From JACVRW01 sp963803085 (GTDB lineage Bacteria; Actinomycetota; Thermoleophilia; Solirubrobacterales; Thermoleophilaceae), in contig CAWDLE010000012.1 in NCBI GenBank assembly GCA_963803085.1, positions 41,419 to 105,418 on the forward strand: a stretch of 64,000 nucleotides of DNA, read 5' to 3'. Shown piece by piece: positions 25,048 through 34,458 of this stretch. The stretch's first letter is position 1. Every line of letters begins with the position of its first letter. The position numbers and the translations under genes were made by a program. Under the pieces are notes generated by a model, which made no database searches, was not told where the DNA came from, and worked only from the letters and a program-made list of their open reading frames with translations.

Positions 25048-25285
25048 CGCCCGCCCAGTATCCCGCGCCAAGGTGTGCCTTGACCGCCGCCCTGATCTAC
25101 GCCGCGGTCAACGGCATCGGTCTCTCGCCGCTACCGCTTTTCGTCTAACCAGCAAGCCGAGCCGTCGCCGCGCTCGCTACTGCTGTCACGCGCAAGCAGC
25201 AGCGGCCGCATGTACCCCAGGGGCGCAGCACCGGCCCGCGTACAGCGGGGACCGCGCGGGTGTCAGCTCAATTAGCCGGCGCGGG
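25048..25285. other. Gap without gene
   Basis: About 240 nt between the SnoaL-like start and the sulfatase end. I see only a weak hairpin (CTGCTG at 25180-25185 with CAGCAG at 25197-25202) that could follow the sulfatase gene. No convincing coding frame. Confidence 0.5.
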
Positions 25286-27394
25286 TCATGGAGGCGAGTC
25301 GTAGGGCGCCGCCGTCTTTGTAACGGAGAGCAGCTCGACTCGGTTGTGTCCTTCGCGGAAGGCGCTTTCGGGCAGCATGATCGAGAACGCTCGGCGTCGT
25401 CGTCGGCCAGCGTGAAGATCTCGCCGACCGCGACGATCCGGCCGTTGAGCGCGACCGCCAGGTCTCGCGGGGGTGACCCGCCCGGGCCGCGGATCAGTGC
25501 CGGTGAGCTGAGCGGGGAGGAAGTCGGAGCGCAGGTGCACGGAGGAGTATGCGCCCGCGTCGTTGATCTCAGCGCTCGCCGGCGCGCGTGGGACGGAGGT
25601 GACCGGCCGTCCGATCAGCTCGGGGTGGGGGCCGATCCCGAACAGGCCGGGTGGCCGGTCATGCTCGCCGAAGAGGCGGATCTTGCGCGCGAGCGACGGC
25701 GCGGATGCGGCGCTTGAACTCCGGCAGGGAGAGCCTGAGCCTGCGGCCCGAGCGCATGAACACGTCGACGTTCGACGGGATCTGGGCGGAGCTGTCGAAG
25801 ACCGACGAGCCGTCCACATGCCAGGGCATGTGGATGCCGAGCACGTCGGCGATCGAGGGAAGGATGTCCTCGGTCCGCACGTGGCGGTTCGAGATGCGGC
25901 CGGAGTGCTCGAACGGCCGCTTGATGAAGAGCGGCGTGTCGGCGATGTCCTCGACCGTCCCCGGGGTGGCGAGGTGGCGATTGGCGTTGCGGTGCAGGAA
26001 GCTCTCGCCGTTGTCTGCTGTGACGACGATCAGCGCCCGGTCGTAGAGGCCCTTCTCGTGCAGGCGGCGGAGCAGCGTGCCGAGCAGGCGGTCGGCGAAG
26101 CCGGCCTGGAGCAGATGGCGCTGATAGGCCTGCTGCAAGAGGTAGTCGTTGCCCCACGAGGGCTCGTCGATGAGCCCGGGGATCACGTCGTGCGGCTGCT
26201 TCCGGTAGCGGTGACCGTCGGGGAAGTACTGGAACGGCACGTGCGGCAGCAGCGAGTGCTTGTAGTAGAGCGTCGGCCGCGCGGTGCGGTCGATCGAGCG
26301 CACGAAGTTCTCGAAGCGGGCCGGCCGCCCGCCGCCCAGCTCGTGCAGCACTTACGACGTGGCCGGTATGTCCTGGCGAGCCCTCGGTCTCGGTCGTGCC
26401 CGTGTCGGAGCCGAAGTTGCCCACCGTGTCGGAGACCGAGGGCAGGTCGCGCTCGATCCCGTCGGGCGCAATCACGTGCAGGTAGACGAGGCCGAGGTCG
26501 GACGCCAGCGCTCGGTCGCGGGCGGCGGCGCTCTCGCCGCTCGCGTCCTCGCACAGGTCGCGCGGGCAGAGGTCGGTCGCCTCCTGTGACACCTTCATGC
26601 GGTACTGGCCGCCGAGCAGCGTGAACAGGTTGCGCGGATAGCTCGACAGGATCGGCGGGTGGTAGCGCTCGGCCAACCGACCCGGTGAGGATGGTCGGCG
26701 TGGCCGTGCCGGTCATGTCGGTGGGCGCGGTCGCGTAGCGGAACCAGGTCGCATCCTTGGCGAGGGCCGCCAGGTTCGGGTAGAGCACCGGGTCGATCCG
26801 CTCGTCGGCGTCCTCGAAGGCGATGGTCGAGACCTCGTCGAACACGACCATGACGACGGGAACGTGCGAGCTGACGTTGGCGGTCTCGGCCGTCCCGGAG
26901 GCGAAGGTGAGATCGCTCACCGGCGAGAAGAAGAGGAAGATCGCGAGGAAGAGCGCCGGCGCGGGCGAGAGCACCGTGACGAAGGAGCGCAGCCCGCTCG
27001 CGTGCGCGTAAGCGACTGCCGCGAGGACGCCGAGGCTCCCCGCGATCAAGATCAGGACGGCGCTGGCGGCACCCGGGGCGATGTCCTTGAGCGCCTGGAT
27101 CGCGATCAGGGCCACGAACAGCGCGGTGAAGAACAGATGCACTAGGGCGCGCGCCGTGCGGCTCACGAGCCCGACGAGCGCCTCGATTCCCAGGGCGAGG
27201 AGGGGTGGCACGAGCACGAGCACGAGGCCCAGCGCGACGACCTGCCAGCCGATCAGCGCGCGAGCGACCAGGAAGTCCGGGTTCTTCGAGATCAGATCGA
27301 AGAGCGGCTGCGCCACTGCAAGCGCGGACAGGGCTCCGAGGTGAAGCCCAGCGACCGGCAGCGGCACGACCGATGGCGTCCGTAACGAACGCAC
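25286..27394 (-). pseudogene. Membrane-bound sulfatase/phosphoglycerol-transferase-like protein, multiple frameshifts
   Basis: Five or so frames must be joined. The first (GTG 27394 to about 26690) has roughly five membrane helices and then VVMVVFDEVSTIAFEDADE and YPNLAALAKDATWFRYAT, the start of an alkaline-phosphatase-like sulfatase domain with TPTILTG. Next come LAERYHPPILSSYPRNLFTLL (about 26680-26355) and VLHELGGGRPARFENFVRSID (to about 25700), which includes LIVVTADNGESF and PGTVEDIADTPLFIK. The last segments run to a stop at 25286. Breaks lie near 26680, 26352, 25695, 25480 and 25400. Likely decayed, or a badly called stretch; the intact protein would act on extracellular sulfate or phosphate esters. 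Confidence 0.75.
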
Positions 27395-27451
27395 GTCGAG
27401 GCAGCATAGGAGGCGCGCCGCGCATTCGCAGGTTTGGCGCAGAACAGCGCG

Positions 27452-28609
27452 CTAGTGCCCGTGCCCGTCGTCGTCCTCGATCTGCTCGGGCGGGACGCTG
27501 AGCGCCAGCAGGGTGGTGAGGGCCGTGGTGATCGGCACCGCGGCGATCAGCCCGATCGACCCCACGAGCGTGGCGACAACCTCCTTCGCCACCACCTCGA
27601 GGTTGAGCGCGTTGCCCACGCCGAGGTCGGCCGCGCTGAAGAGCAACAGGATCGGCAGCGAGGCGCCCACGTAGGCGAGCACGAGCGTGTTCACCGTCGC
27701 GCTCACGTGGTCGCGACCCACGTCGAGCGCGAGCGCCGAGAGGCGCCGGAACGCGAGGCCGGGGTTCGCGCGGCGGAGCGCCATCACGGTCGAGGCTTGG
27801 CTGATCGTCACGTCGTCCAGCACCCCCAGCGCGCCGATCACGATCCCCGCCAGGAGCAGTCCCTGCAGGGAGACGTTCGCCGCCCCGATCTGCAGGAAGA
27901 TCGCCTCCTCGCTCGACAGCCCCGTGAGGTGAGTGAGGTTCGTGAACAGCACGGCGAGCAGCGCGGTCAGCATCAGGCTCGCCACGCTGCCGAGCAGCGC
28001 CGAAAGGCTCTTCGGCCCCCAGCCGTGCGCGAGCGGAATGGTGGTGTAGGCGATCGCCACCGACCCGACCACGGCGACAAGCAGCGCCGACCTGCCATCG
28101 AGGATCGCGGGCACGACGAACAGCAGCACGATCACGAGGCTGATCCCGAGCCCGACGAGCGAGAGCAAGCCGCGCCAGCGCGCGAACACGATCACGACGA
28201 ACGCGAACAGCGCGGCGAGGATCAGCATGGGCTTGCGGCGCTCGAAGTCGTAGAGCGTGTAGCCCGTGCCGACCACGGCCGGCGTCCCCTTCGGCGGCTT
28301 GGGCGCCTTGGCAACGCGGATCTCGTCGCCGGGGTCGACGTCGGGATCAAAGCCCCCGGCGCTGAGCTGGATCACGACCCGCTTGCCCTCCTCGGAGCCG
28401 CTCTCGATCGTCGCGTGCACGAATTGGCACTGCTGCGTCGCGAAGCCCGCGCAGAAGCTCTCCCTAACGGAGTCGACGTGCGCCCGCTCGCTGTCCGTGC
28501 TGATGCCCTGCGCGACCTGGGAGTCGACGTGCCCGGGCCAGAGGACGATGAGGCAGGCGACGGTCACAACCGCGATCACCGCCGCGACGATCGTGAAGAG
28601 GCGTATCAC
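27452..28609 (-). CDS. YibE/F-like multi-helix membrane protein
   Basis: 385 aa. N-terminal helix, an extracellular loop with a cysteine pair (ESFCAGFATQQCQF), a small beta domain with DPDVDPGDEIRV, then seven or so membrane helices (RWRGLLSLVGLGISLVIVLLF; GVLDDVTISQASTVMALRRAN). The ALGVLDDVTISQ segment is the family hallmark. Function of YibE/F proteins is not established; transport is presumed. It ends EDDDGHGH, an acidic His-rich tail. Confidence 0.88.
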   Translation of the reverse strand: MIRLFTIVAAVIAVVTVACLIVLWPGHVDSQVAQGISTDSERAHVDSVRESFCAGFATQQCQFVHATIESGSEEGKRVVIQLSAGGFDPDVDPGDEIRVAKAPKPPKGTPAVVGTGYTLYDFERRKPMLILAALFAFVVIVFARWRGLLSLVGLGISLVIVLLFVVPAILDGRSALLVAVVGSVAIAYTTIPLAHGWGPKSLSALLGSVASLMLTALLAVLFTNLTHLTGLSSEEAIFLQIGAANVSLQGLLLAGIVIGALGVLDDVTISQASTVMALRRANPGLAFRRLSALALDVGRDHVSATVNTLVLAYVGASLPILLLFSAADLGVGNALNLEVVAKEVVATLVGSIGLIAAVPITTALTTLLALSVPPEQIEDDDGHGH

Positions 28610-28685
28610 CGGCCAACGACGCTAGGGGAGATGCCGTTGAGTCGTCGTCAGCGGGGGTGGGGTGGCGGCGTAGCCTTGCTCACAG

Positions 28686-29501
28686 GTGTCGTTGGCCTCG
28701 ATCCCAAGCCCGTCGTTCAACGACCTTCAGCTCGGGCCGTTCACTGTCCACGTCTACGGGCTGATGTACGTGGTCGCCGTGATGGCGGCCATCGCCATCA
28801 CCCGTCGGCGCTGGCGGCGCGAGAACGGAAACGACGAACTCGTCTACGAGGTCGCGCTCTGGGGCGTCCCCGCCGGAATTCTCGGCGGACGCCTGTACTT
28901 CCTGGTCACGAGCTGGGATGAATGGCGCCACACCTGGTGGGGACCGTTCGCGGTTTGGGACGGCGGCCTGGGCATCTGGGGCGGCATCCTTGGCGGAACC
29001 CTCGCTGGGCTCTGGGTCCTGCGCCGCCGCGGCGCAGACATCCCGCGGTTCCTCGACGCGGCAGCACCCGCGCTGCTCGTCGCGCAGTCGATCGGGCGCG
29101 TCGGCAACTACTTCAACCAGGAACTGTTCGGCAAGCCAACCACGCTGCCCTGGGCGTTGCAGATCGACCCCGCCCACCGACCCGACGGCTACGGCGCCTA
29201 CGCCACGTTCCACCCGACCTTCCTCTACGAGATCGTCTGGAACCTCACACTCGCCGCCGCCCTCGTCTGGCTCGGCAACCATCGCCGCATCCGCCCTGGA
29301 GGCCTCTTCGCCCTCTACGTCGCCGGCTACTCGCTGTTTCGCATCTTCGAAGAACTTCTGCGCATCGACCCAGCCCATCACATCTTCGGCCTGCGCCTGA
29401 ACTTCTTCATCGCGTGCCTGCTCTTCCTCGCCGGCCTCACAGCATTCCTGCGAATCCAACGCCCTACCACCCCGATGCAGGCCCACGAACGCCACGGCTA
29501 G
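28686..29501 (+). CDS. lgt: Prolipoprotein diacylglyceryl transferase
   Basis: 271 aa from GTG 28686. Membrane enzyme that moves diacylglycerol from phosphatidylglycerol to the lipobox cysteine. Visible: VHVYGLMYVVAVMAAI, LSFxxxGG-type GGRLYFL, AVWDGGLGIWGGILGG, SIGRVGNYFNQELFG (Lgt signature) and the C-terminal GGLFALYVAGYSLFRIFEELLR. It serves the many lipoproteins of this region. Divergent from yibE/F. Confidence 0.96.
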   Translation: MSLASIPSPSFNDLQLGPFTVHVYGLMYVVAVMAAIAITRRRWRRENGNDELVYEVALWGVPAGILGGRLYFLVTSWDEWRHTWWGPFAVWDGGLGIWGGILGGTLAGLWVLRRRGADIPRFLDAAAPALLVAQSIGRVGNYFNQELFGKPTTLPWALQIDPAHRPDGYGAYATFHPTFLYEIVWNLTLAAALVWLGNHRRIRPGGLFALYVAGYSLFRIFEELLRIDPAHHIFGLRLNFFIACLLFLAGLTAFLRIQRPTTPMQAHERHG

Positions 29502-29515
29502 ACACCCGTGGGACC

Positions 29516-29545
29516 ACCGCTCTTGCTTTCCATGCAAGGAGCGGT
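29516..29545 (+). terminator. Terminator after lgt
   Basis: Arms 29516-29526 and 29534-29545 pair with one bulge around a TTTCCAT loop, 15 nt after the lgt stop. Confidence 0.6.
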
Positions 29546-29804
29546 TACTGCAGGGTGCCGCTATGGGCGATTTGCGACAGCGACGGGCTCGTAGAGCGAG
29601 AGCTAGATGTCGAAGCGCCAGTCGACAGACCAGGGGCCGGCACAAGGATCGCTGCCAGCGAGGTAGACGCGGAGCTGTACGGCTTGGTGTCGCGCACGGC
29701 GTGTAATGGCGCGGGGAAGTTCGACGCGACTCGACGTTCTTTCCCGCGGATAGCCAGCCTCATGCTCGCTAGCCGCCGGAAGGGTGGGCGTCCCATTGTC
29801 AGAT
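29546..29804. other. Gap without recognisable gene
   Basis: About 260 nt between the lgt terminator and the RTX-like remnant. No frame shows a family motif and no structured RNA is evident. Confidence 0.5.
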
Positions 29805-30924
29805 TCAGTCGCTCACGGCAGCGTTCCTCAGAGGGGCAGGGGATCCGGAAGACAAGTCGGCCGGTTCGCGATGCCTCGACGGCTCTGGGCGGCCGGATGA
29901 CAGCGGCTCCGCAGTCGGAGAAGGTCTGGCGGGTGAGTTGCTCGCAGGAGCGAGATAGCCATGGCCCATTACCGTCGAATTGCGGCCTTCCGTGCCCGCA
30001 CCGAACGGGGTTTGAGTCAGGCGCGAAATAGCCGGCCTCGCTTTGCCGGGCCCTCCAAACACGAGCTCGCGGCCGTGCAGTCCGAAGATGTCGTTCTCGC
30101 CGCGTCCGTACATGCGGTCTGCGCCGCCCCAGCCGTCGAACTGCTCTGGGGCCGACGTTCCCGCCAAGGTGTCATCGCCGTCCTCCAGCGAGCTGCGAGA
30201 CCCCGCTCACGGTGCGCCCTCGCCCCGTTCGCCGTCGGGAGCACCGTCGCCAAAGGTCCACGCGAACTGCGCGCGTCCGGGAGCTGTAGTCGAGGCACGC
30301 CCGGCCGCCGCCGTCGAGTATGTCGGCGTCCACTGCCCCCTCTTGGTCGCCGTCGGTCAGATAGTTGGCGCCCCCGCCTCTGTGAAGCTCGTCACGCCCG
30401 CTTCGCCGAGCAGTTCGTCGTTGCTGTCGTTGCCCCTCAGTACGTCGTCACCCGGGCCGCCTACGAGCGTGTTCGAGTACCCCGCTGGCCCGGCAAGGAC
30501 GACTGATCGTTTCCGAACCGGCGTCTATGCGTGCACCGAACCCAGGGGCAAGCTCAAAATTTGCGGAGTCATCGCCGTCCTCTAGGCGGACGACGAGAGC
30601 GGGCGCGAAATCTTGCTGTCGGCAACTCGCCGCGTTTGTGTTCAGCTGCACGCACCCCGGCCCCGCTTGCAGCGGCGCCGTCGAGTCGGTCAGATCGACC
30701 TCGTAGTAGAGGGCGCCCGGAACTCCGGGCGCTGGTGCCCTGGCATTCACGGTGAGCGTGTTCGTCTCGCCGTTCGTGGCTTGGAAGCTGAGCTCGCTCG
30801 GGCCGGACCTAAGGGCCACGACTCCGGCTGGGGCGTCAGGCGGCAGAAGTAAGACCACCACGACGGTGAGCGCAATCGTGAGTGTCCATCCACGAGCCTT
30901 GCACCGACCGGCGAACCAGTCCAC
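29805..30924 (-). pseudogene. RTX/hemolysin-type calcium-repeat secreted protein, remnant with frameshifts
   Basis: From GTG about 30924: signal-like segment TLTIALTVVVVLLLPPDAPAG, then a beta domain (GPSELSFQATNGETNTLTVNA, ALVVRLEDGDDSANFE). After about 30510 the reading must shift to GYSNTLVGGPGDDVLRGNDSND. It then shifts again to DGDQEGAVDADILDGGG with DYSSRTRAVRVDL, and later to EDGDDTLAG / GGADRMYGRGENDIFG. The GGxGxD-like nonapeptides mark RTX repeats. At least three indels are needed; a clean C-terminus is not visible. The 29805 end is where the last open frame ends. Confidence 0.65.
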
Positions 30925-31111
30925 TGTTCCACAGCCCTTTGGATCGAAGTCCGAGGAGCGCCCCGAAACCCTATGCCGTTCGGAAGAGCCGAGCAAGCAG
31001 CGACATGCCGGCGACGCCGTAGCCGACGAGCAGAGTGGTAGACCGTGGCCCCGTCGCGGTGGCAATGCGAAGGAGCTGTCGCCGCTCGAGTGCTGCTTTG
31101 CGCGACGACCG

Positions 31112-31810
31112 TTAGCGCAGACCCGCGCTCGCTGGCAGCATCGGGGCTGCCCTGGCGTGAATGGTGTCGATGATCTCGCTGTTATCGATGCCTTGCAGAT
31201 AGACAGAGGTAATCGCGAGGTTCGCGTGGCCGAGCTGCCGCTGGATCACGTTGAGCGGCACGCCTTCTCGAGCCATCTCAACAGCGTGCGCGTGCCGAAG
31301 CTGATGCGGCGCGAAGCGACGACGCACGCCGGCTCGGACCGCGAGCTGGCAAAGGGTTTCGCGAACAGCCGCGGCCGACCATGGGCGACTCTGCGTCGGA
31401 CCGTGGACCACGCAAAGCAATGCTCCGACGCTCAAGGAGACGCGGACGCGCAGCCACGGGTCGATCTGTTCCCACGCCCACCGATCCATGCCGACCTCGC
31501 GTCGCTTGCCGCCTTTGCCTCTGCGGACGAGGATCGCGCCGCGGTCTCGGTCGAGGTCACTCTCCGCTAGGGCCAAGGCTTCGCTGATGCGCAGCCCGGC
31601 GCGCCACAGCACGACGATCAGCGCTCGAGTGCGCAGTCCGTACGCGCTCTCGCCCGCGACGCGCATGACCGCCACCACCTCCTCGACCGGCGGCGGATCG
31701 GCCGGGTAGCGCAAACCTCTGTTGCGCGGCGGACGTCCGCGGTGAAGGCCCGGCATGGTCGCCGGCGAACGGAGGCGACCGGCAGCATCGAGAAGAGAAG
31801 TGTCGTTCAT
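31112..31810 (-). CDS. Solitary tyrosine site-specific recombinase lacking a core-binding domain
   Basis: 232 aa from ATG 31810 (a GTG at 31858 is possible). Catalytic residues of the tyrosine recombinase family are all present: Arg74 in RAGLRISEAL, Lys near 98 in RRGKGGKRR, His169 and Arg172 in HQLRHAHA, His195 in LGHANLAIT and the nucleophile Tyr204 in SVYLQGID. The SAM-like N-terminal arm-binding/core domain is absent; instead there is a short Arg/Pro-rich lead. No obvious phage genes adjoin. It is a candidate driver of past rearrangements in this accessory region. Confidence 0.88.
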   Translation of the reverse strand: MNDTSLLDAAGRLRSPATMPGLHRGRPPRNRGLRYPADPPPVEEVVAVMRVAGESAYGLRTRALIVVLWRAGLRISEALALAESDLDRDRGAILVRRGKGGKRREVGMDRWAWEQIDPWLRVRVSLSVGALLCVVHGPTQSRPWSAAAVRETLCQLAVRAGVRRRFAPHQLRHAHAVEMAREGVPLNVIQRQLGHANLAITSVYLQGIDNSEIIDTIHARAAPMLPASAGLR

Positions 31811-32003
31811 GCCCGCAGCCTCGTCCCCGAACGGCCCGATGATAGAGGGCGGCGTCACGACTAGCGCTTCTCGTCCAAAGCAGCGGTCGGGACTGGTCCT
31901 GGTGCTGGTGGCGCTTTCACGCGAAAGCAGCAGTGAGGGGCCGGAGTTGCCGAGCTGTGTGCGCAGCGCTCGTCGCAGTGCCGCGCACTCCTAGACTTCG
32001 CTG

Positions 32004-33010
32004 ATGAATTGCCTGGCGGAGTCAGTCGGCGAGATCGCGGCGTCGACCGGTTTTTCAGGTGTCCTCCGCGTTGACCGCGGCGACGACTCTTCGTTCGCAC
32101 GCGCCTACGGCCTAGCGCACCGCGGCCATCGCATCGCTAACACCGTCGACACGCGTTTCGGCATCGCGAGCGGCACCAAGGGCGTGACCGCCGTGACAGT
32201 GATGACACTCGTCGAGCGCGGGGAACTCGACCTGACCACCACCGGCCCGCTCGGTACTGGGAGACGATCTGCCGCTAATCGACGACAGTGTGAACGTCGA
32301 GCATCTCTTGGCGCACCGGTCCGGCATCGGCGACTACGTCGACGAGGAGGCGGTCGAGGCTCGACCGACTACGTGTTGCCGGTGCCCGTCCACCGGCTGG
32401 CTAGGACCGAGGAGTACGTCGGGGTGCTAGCGGGACATCGGCAAGTATCCGCACCGGGCGAGCGCTTTTCGTACAACAACAGCGGCTTCGTCGTCTTGGC
32501 TCTGATCGCCGAGCGGATCAGCGGGATTCCCTTTGAGCGGCTCGTACAGGAGCGTGTGTGTGTGCCAGGCGGTATGAGCGAGACGGCGTTTCTGCGGTCG
32601 GACGAACCGACGGGTTGTGTGGCTCTTGGGTATCTCGATGGCCACGGGCTCAGGACCAACGTGCTGCATCTTCCGCTTTTAGGCAGCGGAGACGGCGGCC
32701 TCTACTCAACGGCGGCTGATGTCTGCGGATTCTGGGTAGCGCTGTTTTCGGGCCGGATCGTATCCCTGAGCTGCTATCGCGGAGATGGTGCAACCGCGAA
32801 GTCGACGTGCCGTCGGAGTCAATGCGGTATGGCCTGGGGTTCTGGCTCCATCCCACCAGCAGCGCTGTCGTGCTCGAGGGGTCCGACGCGGGCGTGTCTT
32901 TTCGTACCCTCCATGACCCGGTTACTCGGGTGACCTACACGGTCTTGTCGAACACGACGGCAGGAGCGTGGCCGATTGTCCGGCACCTTGACGAGCTCCT
33001 GGCGCCCTGA
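32004..33010 (+). pseudogene. Serine beta-lactamase-family hydrolase, several frameshifts
   Basis: The first frame starts MNCLAESVGEIAASTGFSGVL and includes the nucleophile motif SGTK in GIASGTKGVTAV. A break near 32265 loses the frame; correct reading would give LDLTTT followed by DDSVNVEHLLAHRSGIGDYVDEE. It resumes near 32350 as TEEYVGVLAG with YNNSGF (the YxN motif). Another break near 32780 precedes SMRYGLGFWLHPTSSAVVLEGSD and the C-terminus LSNTTAGAWPIVRHLDELLAP. Class C/esterase-like, probably non-functional as read. Confidence 0.8.
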
Positions 33011-33243
33011 GCGATGTGGTGGCGCGTTCCCAGCTGCTGGCTTGGCACTAAGCGTCACGGCTGCTATCTCATCGCGTCGCCACTCGCTATCGCAATGCGC
33101 GAAAAGCGACAGCGGCAGTTTCGTTGGTGCTGCGCCGCACCTGCGCGCCTGAGGGGAGAGGGCGTGTTGCCACTTTGGTTGCCACCTAGGCCGCCAAGCA
33201 CCCTCTCGCCCTCCCCGAGAACGACGAAAGCCCCGCCGCCGCG
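33011..33243. other. Gap beside the pilC end
   Basis: About 230 nt. It contains an imperfect inverted repeat, GAGAGGGCGTG near 33160 with CACCCTCTCGCC near 33200, that may terminate the pilBTC transcript. No gene seen. It marks the junction between the pil block and the accessory region. Confidence 0.45.
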
Positions 33244-34458
33244 CTACTTGATCGAGTCGTAGACCTTGAACATCGGCAGGTACATCGCGATCACGATGAA
33301 TCCGACGATGCCGCCTACGAAGAGGATCATGATCGGCTCGAGGATCGAGGTCAGGGCCTTGACGGCGGCCTCCACCTGCTCCTCGTAGAAGTCCGCGACC
33401 TTGGTCATCATGGTCTCGAGGGCACCGGTCTCCTCGCCCACGCCGATCATCTGGGTGACCATGACCGGGAAGGCCTCGGGCACCTGCGTCATCGGCTGGG
33501 TCAGGGAGCCGCCCTTCTTAACCGACTCGCGGACCTGCTGCATCGCCTTCTCGACGACCTTGTTGCCGGACGTCTTGCCGGTGATGTCGATCGCCTCGAG
33601 CATCGGCACGCCGGCCGCGATGAGGCCGGAGAAGGTCCGCGAGAAGCGCGCCAGTGCGACCTTCTGCACGATGCCGCCGATCTTCATCGGGAACTTCAGC
33701 TTGATCCGGTCCCACTGCATCTCCCCGCGCTCGGACTTCTTCCACTTCCTGAAGGTCCACACGATGGCGAACGTGCCACCGAACAGCAGGTACCAGCGCT
33801 CGAGGATCAGGTGTGAGAGGAAGACGGTGAACTTCGTGATCGCCGGCAACTCGCCGCCGAAGTCCTTGAAGATCTTCTCGAACACCGGCACGAGGAACGC
33901 CACGAGCGCGAACAGCACCACGAAGGCGAACCCGCCGATGAGCGCCGGATACATCATCGCGGCCTTGATCTGGCGGCGCAGCGCAGCGTCCTTCTCGAGC
34001 TGGTCCGCAACGCGCATCAGCGTGTTGTCCAGGATTCCTCCGGTCTCACCGGCCTGGACCATCGCCACGTAGAGCTCGTTGAACATGTCGGGGTGCTTGC
34101 GCAGCGCGTCCGACAGCGCGAGGCCGGCCTCCACGTCCTTGCGGACGTCGACGAAGATCTCGCGCAGCTTGTCGTTCTCGGTCTGCTCCTCGATCACGTA
34201 CAGCGAGCGGAGCAGCGACATTCCCGAGTTCACCATCGTGGCGAGCTGCCGCGTGGCGATCACGAGCTCGTCGGCCTTCACGCGCTTGAAGCGCGCCAGG
34301 AGGTCGCCCGCGCTCGCGGGAGTCTGCTCCTCGATGTCGATGACGATCAGGCCCCTGCCGCGCAGCTGCGCCGCGACGGCCTGCTTGTCGCCGGCATCCA
34401 TCTCGCCCTTCGACGGCATTCCCGCCAGGTCGAGTGCCTTGAATGCGTAGGTGGCCAT
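33244..34458 (-). CDS. pilC: Type IV pilus platform protein PilC
   Basis: 404 aa, type II secretion F-fold. Two T2SSF domains: one about 65-190 (LVIATRQLATMVNSGMSLLRSL, AGETGGILDNTLMRVAD) and one about 265-395 (ARFSRTFSGLIAAGVPMLEAI, GVGEETGALETMMTKVADFYEEQV). Membrane helices follow each domain. It sits in the membrane between PilB/PilT and the pilin. ATG 34458 overlaps the pilT stop (TGATG). Confidence 0.95.
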   Translation of the reverse strand: MATYAFKALDLAGMPSKGEMDAGDKQAVAAQLRGRGLIVIDIEEQTPASAGDLLARFKRVKADELVIATRQLATMVNSGMSLLRSLYVIEEQTENDKLREIFVDVRKDVEAGLALSDALRKHPDMFNELYVAMVQAGETGGILDNTLMRVADQLEKDAALRRQIKAAMMYPALIGGFAFVVLFALVAFLVPVFEKIFKDFGGELPAITKFTVFLSHLILERWYLLFGGTFAIVWTFRKWKKSERGEMQWDRIKLKFPMKIGGIVQKVALARFSRTFSGLIAAGVPMLEAIDITGKTSGNKVVEKAMQQVRESVKKGGSLTQPMTQVPEAFPVMVTQMIGVGEETGALETMMTKVADFYEEQVEAAVKALTSILEPIMILFVGGIVGFIVIAMYLPMFKVYDSIK

